Origin: Pseudomonadota bacterium
Lineage (GTDB): Bacteria > Pseudomonadota > Alphaproteobacteria > Sphingomonadales > Govanellaceae
Direction: 5' to 3'
Assembly: GCA_003577275.1 (NCBI GenBank)
Contig: QEVO01000001.1
Location: forward strand, 124,001-188,000
DNA: 64,000 nt
Both the position numbers and the translations under genes were made by a program. This document shows positions 62,672 through 64,000 of this stretch, piece after piece (position 1 is the stretch's first letter; each line of letters opens with the position of its first letter). The notes below the pieces were generated by a model, which saw only the letters and a program-made list of their open reading frames with translations, made no database searches and was not told where the DNA came from.

Positions 62672-62934
62672 AATAAGCTACGCTAATCGTTTTCGTTAAA
62701 AGAATCAATTGGACAAATAATCATAGGTAAAGAAAGATGACCTGGCAAGTTCACTAGCGCCAAAGAAAGTACGTGGTTAATTCGCCTAGGTACAAGAGCG
62801 GAGGATACCCGATAGTGAACCGCCCTGAAGCCCCACCGCGGAACCGCACGCAGCTTGGCGGTAAACAGATGGCTATCACACGGGGTTTTTCCTGGATTAA
62901 TTCTAATAGGGTATGTCAGGTAGGGTATAAAATC
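62672..62934. promoter_or_regulatory. Divergent control region between LysR and TonB receptor genes
   Basis: Near the LysR start lies aatcgttttcgttaaaag, an A/T-rich LysR-type site candidate. Near the receptor start is a doubled agggtat unit (agggtatgtcaggtagggta) ending seven bases before its ATG. No gene is seen in this gap. Confidence 0.45.
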
Positions 62935-64000
62935 ATGATATCATTGCATGCGAAGAATACCAAAGCGGTCATTGCCGGGCAGACCGCGCTTTCCGGGACT
63001 TGGCCGTTACTTGTGGCGGCGTGGGTGGCCAGCACGGGTTTGCCGCTGCCGCTTTCGGCGGAGGAAGTCGAACAATTCGGATCCGTGTCCTCTTTGCTGG
63101 AAGAGGTGGTGGTCACCGCCCGCAAACGTGAGGAGCTCTCGCAAGAGGTTCCGCTATCCATCGTCGCCTACAGCGCCGAAAAACTCGAAACATTGAAGGT
63201 CCGGGAAATTAGCGACCTTTCCGTCAAAATGCCCAATGTGGCGCTGGATGACGTAAAAACGTTACGCAGCACCGCCAATTTTTCAATCCGGGGTCTTGGC
63301 GTCAACAGCACGATTCCATCCATCGATCCGACCGTAGGCGTATTCATTGATGGCGTATACCAGGGTCAAAACTTTGGCGTCGTCATGGACATGGCCGATA
63401 TCCAGAGCATCGAGGTGCTGCGTGGCCCTCAGGGCGTGCTGTTTGGCCGTAACGTCACTGGCGGCGCAGTCCTGATCAACTCCAAGCGTCCTACCGATGA
63501 GCTGGAATTCTCGGCGCGCGCGGCAATTGACGGCAACCCGAATGGCGATGGAGGGCTGAATTCCTACATCATGGCCGCCGTCAGCGGTCCGCTCAGCGAT
63601 ACCTTCGGTGCGCGCATGAGCGTCTACTACAACAAGGATGACGGCTGGTTCGTCAACCAATACGATGGTAAAAACTTTGGCGAGGCTGAGACATTGATAT
63701 TCCGCCCGGTTTTTTCCTGGCGGCCCAGTGACAATATCAGCATGGTTCTGCGCTGGGAGCACATGGCTTCCGACGGTCAGGGTCCGGCGGCCCAGAGTCA
63801 TACCAATAGCTCGGGCGCGCCAGGCTTCTTCGCAAATTTTGATCGTGACAGCTTTGGCATGTCAATTGACGAAGAAGGCCGGTACGACCTCAAGAACGAC
63901 CTCGTAACTCTGGAATTAAACTGGGACATCGCTCTTGGCGATGGCACGATCACGAACATCTTCGGGTACAAGGACTTCAAGGTCGATGGCGTGAGCGATA
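62935..64000 (+). CDS. TonB-dependent outer-membrane receptor, N-terminal part (runs off the window end)
   Basis: 355 residues visible and no stop. ATG 62935 opens an N-terminal stretch with a hydrophobic core (LSGTWPLLVAAWVASTGLPL), plug start LEEVVVTARKREELSQEVPL, FSIRGLGVNSTIPSIDPTVG and plug signature IEVLRGPQGVLFGRNVTGGA; barrel strands follow (GARMSVYYNKDDGWFVNQYD). Family length is about 700-800 residues, so over half is outside the window. Paired with the divergent LysR. Substrate unknown; it lies outside the island's attR and is a different receptor from the one at 51555. Confidence 0.93.
   Translation, partial: MISLHAKNTKAVIAGQTALSGTWPLLVAAWVASTGLPLPLSAEEVEQFGSVSSLLEEVVVTARKREELSQEVPLSIVAYSAEKLETLKVREISDLSVKMPNVALDDVKTLRSTANFSIRGLGVNSTIPSIDPTVGVFIDGVYQGQNFGVVMDMADIQSIEVLRGPQGVLFGRNVTGGAVLINSKRPTDELEFSARAAIDGNPNGDGGLNSYIMAAVSGPLSDTFGARMSVYYNKDDGWFVNQYDGKNFGEAETLIFRPVFSWRPSDNISMVLRWEHMASDGQGPAAQSHTNSSGAPGFFANFDRDSFGMSIDEEGRYDLKNDLVTLELNWDIALGDGTITNIFGYKDFKVDGVSD

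Overview
The window looks like chromosome of a GC-rich alphaproteobacterium. The evidence is the DUF3576-leuS-lptE-holA block, bolA-cobS-cobT for the aerobic cobaltochelatase, a CarD regulator followed by a strong terminator, fdxA, a large SUV3-like helicase followed by an S4 protein, and a leucine/isovalerate (liu) operon. I cannot fix the order or genus; a Rhodospirillales-like lineage is a guess.

Positions 1-39,376 are ordinary chromosome: leuS/lptE/holA; divergent glpK and glpD for glycerol use; a cytochrome b561/cytochrome c' pair; a five-gene minus-strand leucine-catabolic operon (liuB, liuC, liuD, liuE, liuA) facing a LysR regulator across a near-perfect 22-bp palindrome; bolA, cobS and cobT; rpmB; meaB and scpA (methylmalonyl-CoA mutase), separated by a parDE toxin-antitoxin pair boxed between two 98-bp repeats; then SIMPL, helicase, S4, retropepsin-like protease, fdxA, carD, a degenerate phosphoesterase, an M48 lipoprotein protease, a thermonuclease, tRNA-Arg, hicAB and an AI-2E family permease. 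The liu, meaB/scpA and cobalamin genes fit together: branched-chain acyl-CoA breakdown, propionyl-CoA disposal and its B12 cofactor.

Positions 39,408-61,327 are a 21.9-kb integrated element. It sits in the 3' end of tRNA-Phe(GAA), carries its tyrosine integrase beside the tRNA, and is bounded by a perfect 52-bp direct repeat. The outer shell (39.4-45.1 kb and 59.5-61.3 kb) holds integrase, small DNA-binding proteins, three 22-bp iteron-like repeats, a Fic protein, a DUF3800 protein and remains of what looks like a type III restriction-modification system. About 14.4 kb of visibly more A/T-rich DNA interrupts that system. This inner cargo is all on the plus strand: a MalT-like LuxR regulator, an Asp/Glu/hydantoin racemase, a HyuA-type ATP-dependent ring-opening enzyme, a DUF917 protein, a TonB-dependent receptor, an SRPBCC protein, two M24 'pita-bread' hydrolases with altered metal sites, a zinc-independent quinone-oxidoreductase-like enzyme and an MFS transporter. 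I read it as a transferable module for uptake and breakdown of a cyclic amide such as a hydantoin, lactam or cyclic dipeptide; the substrate is not known from sequence. An 18-bp element recurs 91 and 89 bp before the first gene of the enzyme operon and the receptor gene, and is the best operator candidate.

Positions 61,328-64,000 return to chromosome (or another accessory stretch): a LysR regulator divergent from a second TonB-dependent receptor that runs off the window end.
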